From Lachnocurva sp029100405 (lineage in GTDB: Bacteria > Bacillota > Clostridia > Lachnospirales > Lachnospiraceae): 5,424 bases of DNA. Of the stretch, positions 4,638 to 5,424 are shown piece after piece. Every line of letters starts with the position of its first letter. Positions within the stretch are counted from its first letter, which is position 1. The translations under genes and the position numbers were made by a program. The notes beneath the pieces were generated by a model. It worked only from the letters and a program-made list of their open reading frames with translations, was not told where the DNA came from and did no database searches. Where the stretch lies: positions 1-5,424 of the forward strand of contig JBJYZC010000028.1 of the NCBI GenBank assembly GCA_046263755.1, given 5' to 3'.

Positions 4638-5424
4638 TTACCTCAATCCAAGCGTCTTTAAAATCCCATGGGCATCTGCAATCCCAAGTCTTTTCAGCTT
4701 TTCATCGCTGCTTAAGTAGTTAAAACGATCCGATGTATTTGAAATGTAACAGTGTTCAACTATAACTGCGGGAAGCCCTTTTAATTTAGCTCTTCTAAGA
4801 ATACCATAATAATCTGTAAGGCTCCCATCGGGATATAATGTATGGTCTGTTGAATTCTTCTGAACAATTCCAACTCCTCTATTAGGAATTCCCAGTCCAT
4901 TCAATTCTTCTAAAATATTTCTTGCCAAACTGCTGCTTTGGCCATAAACATTATTTATATTGTAATGACTGTTCTGTTGAAGGATTTCTGCTCCATGTGG
5001 TGACTGCGTTGAGTAGGAATTAAGATGAAGACTAACCAAATATGCTGCTCCCTTCTTGGCTGCATAATTGACCCTCCAAGCGAGGCATCCATTGTCCCCT
5101 GCATTCGAAATTACTCCGGAAGGGCAACTGTTGGTTTCCCTTGTTAGATATACAGTCACTCCATATTTTTCCAATTCTTCCCTGCAATATTTTGAGATCT
5201 TCAACACTAACTCATGCTCATTCAAGCCACCACTGCTTGCACCACAATGAGAACTATCATGTCCCGGATCCAAAACTACTACTTTAGACCGTAGTATCAC
5301 ATGCACCTTAGCTTCGGAACTCACTGTCTTCCCATTTCTGTCTGTCACAATGACCCGATAGCTCATCCCCTGCCAGTAATGATCTGCTACATACGGCGTT
5401 GTAAACGGATCTCCCGTTCCCCAG
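4638..5424 (-). CDS. N-acetylmuramoyl-L-alanine amidase (Amidase_3) with preceding Ig-like domain, 5' partial
   Basis: This is a zinc-dependent cell-wall hydrolase that cleaves the bond between N-acetylmuramic acid and L-alanine of the peptide stem, outside the membrane. Numbering from the internal Met at 5366, the Amidase_3 domain covers about 28-241. All expected metal and catalytic residues are present: His36 in VVLDPGHD, Glu50 in GGLNEHEL, His114 in SLHLNS, and Glu204 in VIVEHCYISN. The frame stays open upstream of that Met to the window edge. The upstream residues (DPFTTPYVADHYWQGMSYRV, then IVTDRNGKTVSSEAKVHV) look like the last strands of an Ig-like domain. So 5366 is not the real start, and the signal peptide and further wall-binding modules should lie beyond the window. 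The C-terminus (LKTLGLR) is complete. Its stop is 5 bases from the end of the convergent transposase remnant, and no terminator is evident. Confidence 0.9.
   Translation of the reverse strand, partial: WGTGDPFTTPYVADHYWQGMSYRVIVTDRNGKTVSSEAKVHVILRSKVVVLDPGHDSSHCGASSGGLNEHELVLKISKYCREELEKYGVTVYLTRETNSCPSGVISNAGDNGCLAWRVNYAAKKGAAYLVSLHLNSYSTQSPHGAEILQQNSHYNINNVYGQSSSLARNILEELNGLGIPNRGVGIVQKNSTDHTLYPDGSLTDYYGILRRAKLKGLPAVIVEHCYISNTSDRFNYLSSDEKLKRLGIADAHGILKTLGLR

Noticed and set aside
5366..5366. Internal ATG of the amidase as a real translation start
   Set aside because: The frame is open to the window edge and the upstream residues (DPFTTPYVADHYWQG) continue an Ig-like domain.

Overview
The window looks like an accessory, insertion-sequence-littered stretch of a low-GC Gram-positive genome, most likely a gut-type clostridium (Lachnospiraceae-like). 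This is an inference from the AT-rich codon use, the IS66 and IS4-type transposase remnants, a QPRAIRSDEW-type polytopic membrane protein, and an Amidase_3 cell-wall hydrolase joined to an Ig-like domain. No rRNA, tRNA, CRISPR array or complete mobile element was found.

Layout. Bases 1-245 are the right end of an IS66-family element on the plus strand: the transposase C-terminus, a rho-independent terminator and a probable terminal repeat ending TTGAGGACTTAC. Bases 246-1419 are non-IS DNA carrying one intact minus-strand gene (368-1135), a small two-helix membrane protein of unknown function, and the C-terminal remnant of an unidentified minus-strand gene (1230-1419). Bases 1420-1472 form a 53-bp element with perfect 21-bp inverted arms; its outer 12 bases match the end of the IS66 copy at 245. 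It abuts, at 1473, the 3' end of a second and different IS66 element (transposase tail, strong terminator, terminal repeat ending CGCTTAC at 1621). Eight bases further on is the stop codon of a large minus-strand gene (1629-3752), a roughly 707-residue polytopic membrane protein probably tied to cell-surface polysaccharide. Bases 3762-3892 are non-coding. Bases 3893-4632 are a heavily decayed IS4-type transposase on the plus strand, with at least two small frameshifts and two large internal deletions. Five bases beyond its end lies the stop codon of a minus-strand N-acetylmuramoyl-L-alanine amidase, whose 5' part runs off the window.

How it fits together. The three substantial genes are all on the minus strand and are membrane or envelope proteins. 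They are separated by dead plus-strand IS fragments, so there is no evidence that they form one operon. The IS remnants record repeated insertion and deletion. One end-to-end IS relic (1420-1472) and an 8-bp tandem duplication (4046-4061) can be read almost base by base. I found no convincing new multi-gene system. The best candidates for follow-up are the orphan two-helix protein bracketed by IS66 ends and the 53-bp IS66 end-to-end palindrome.
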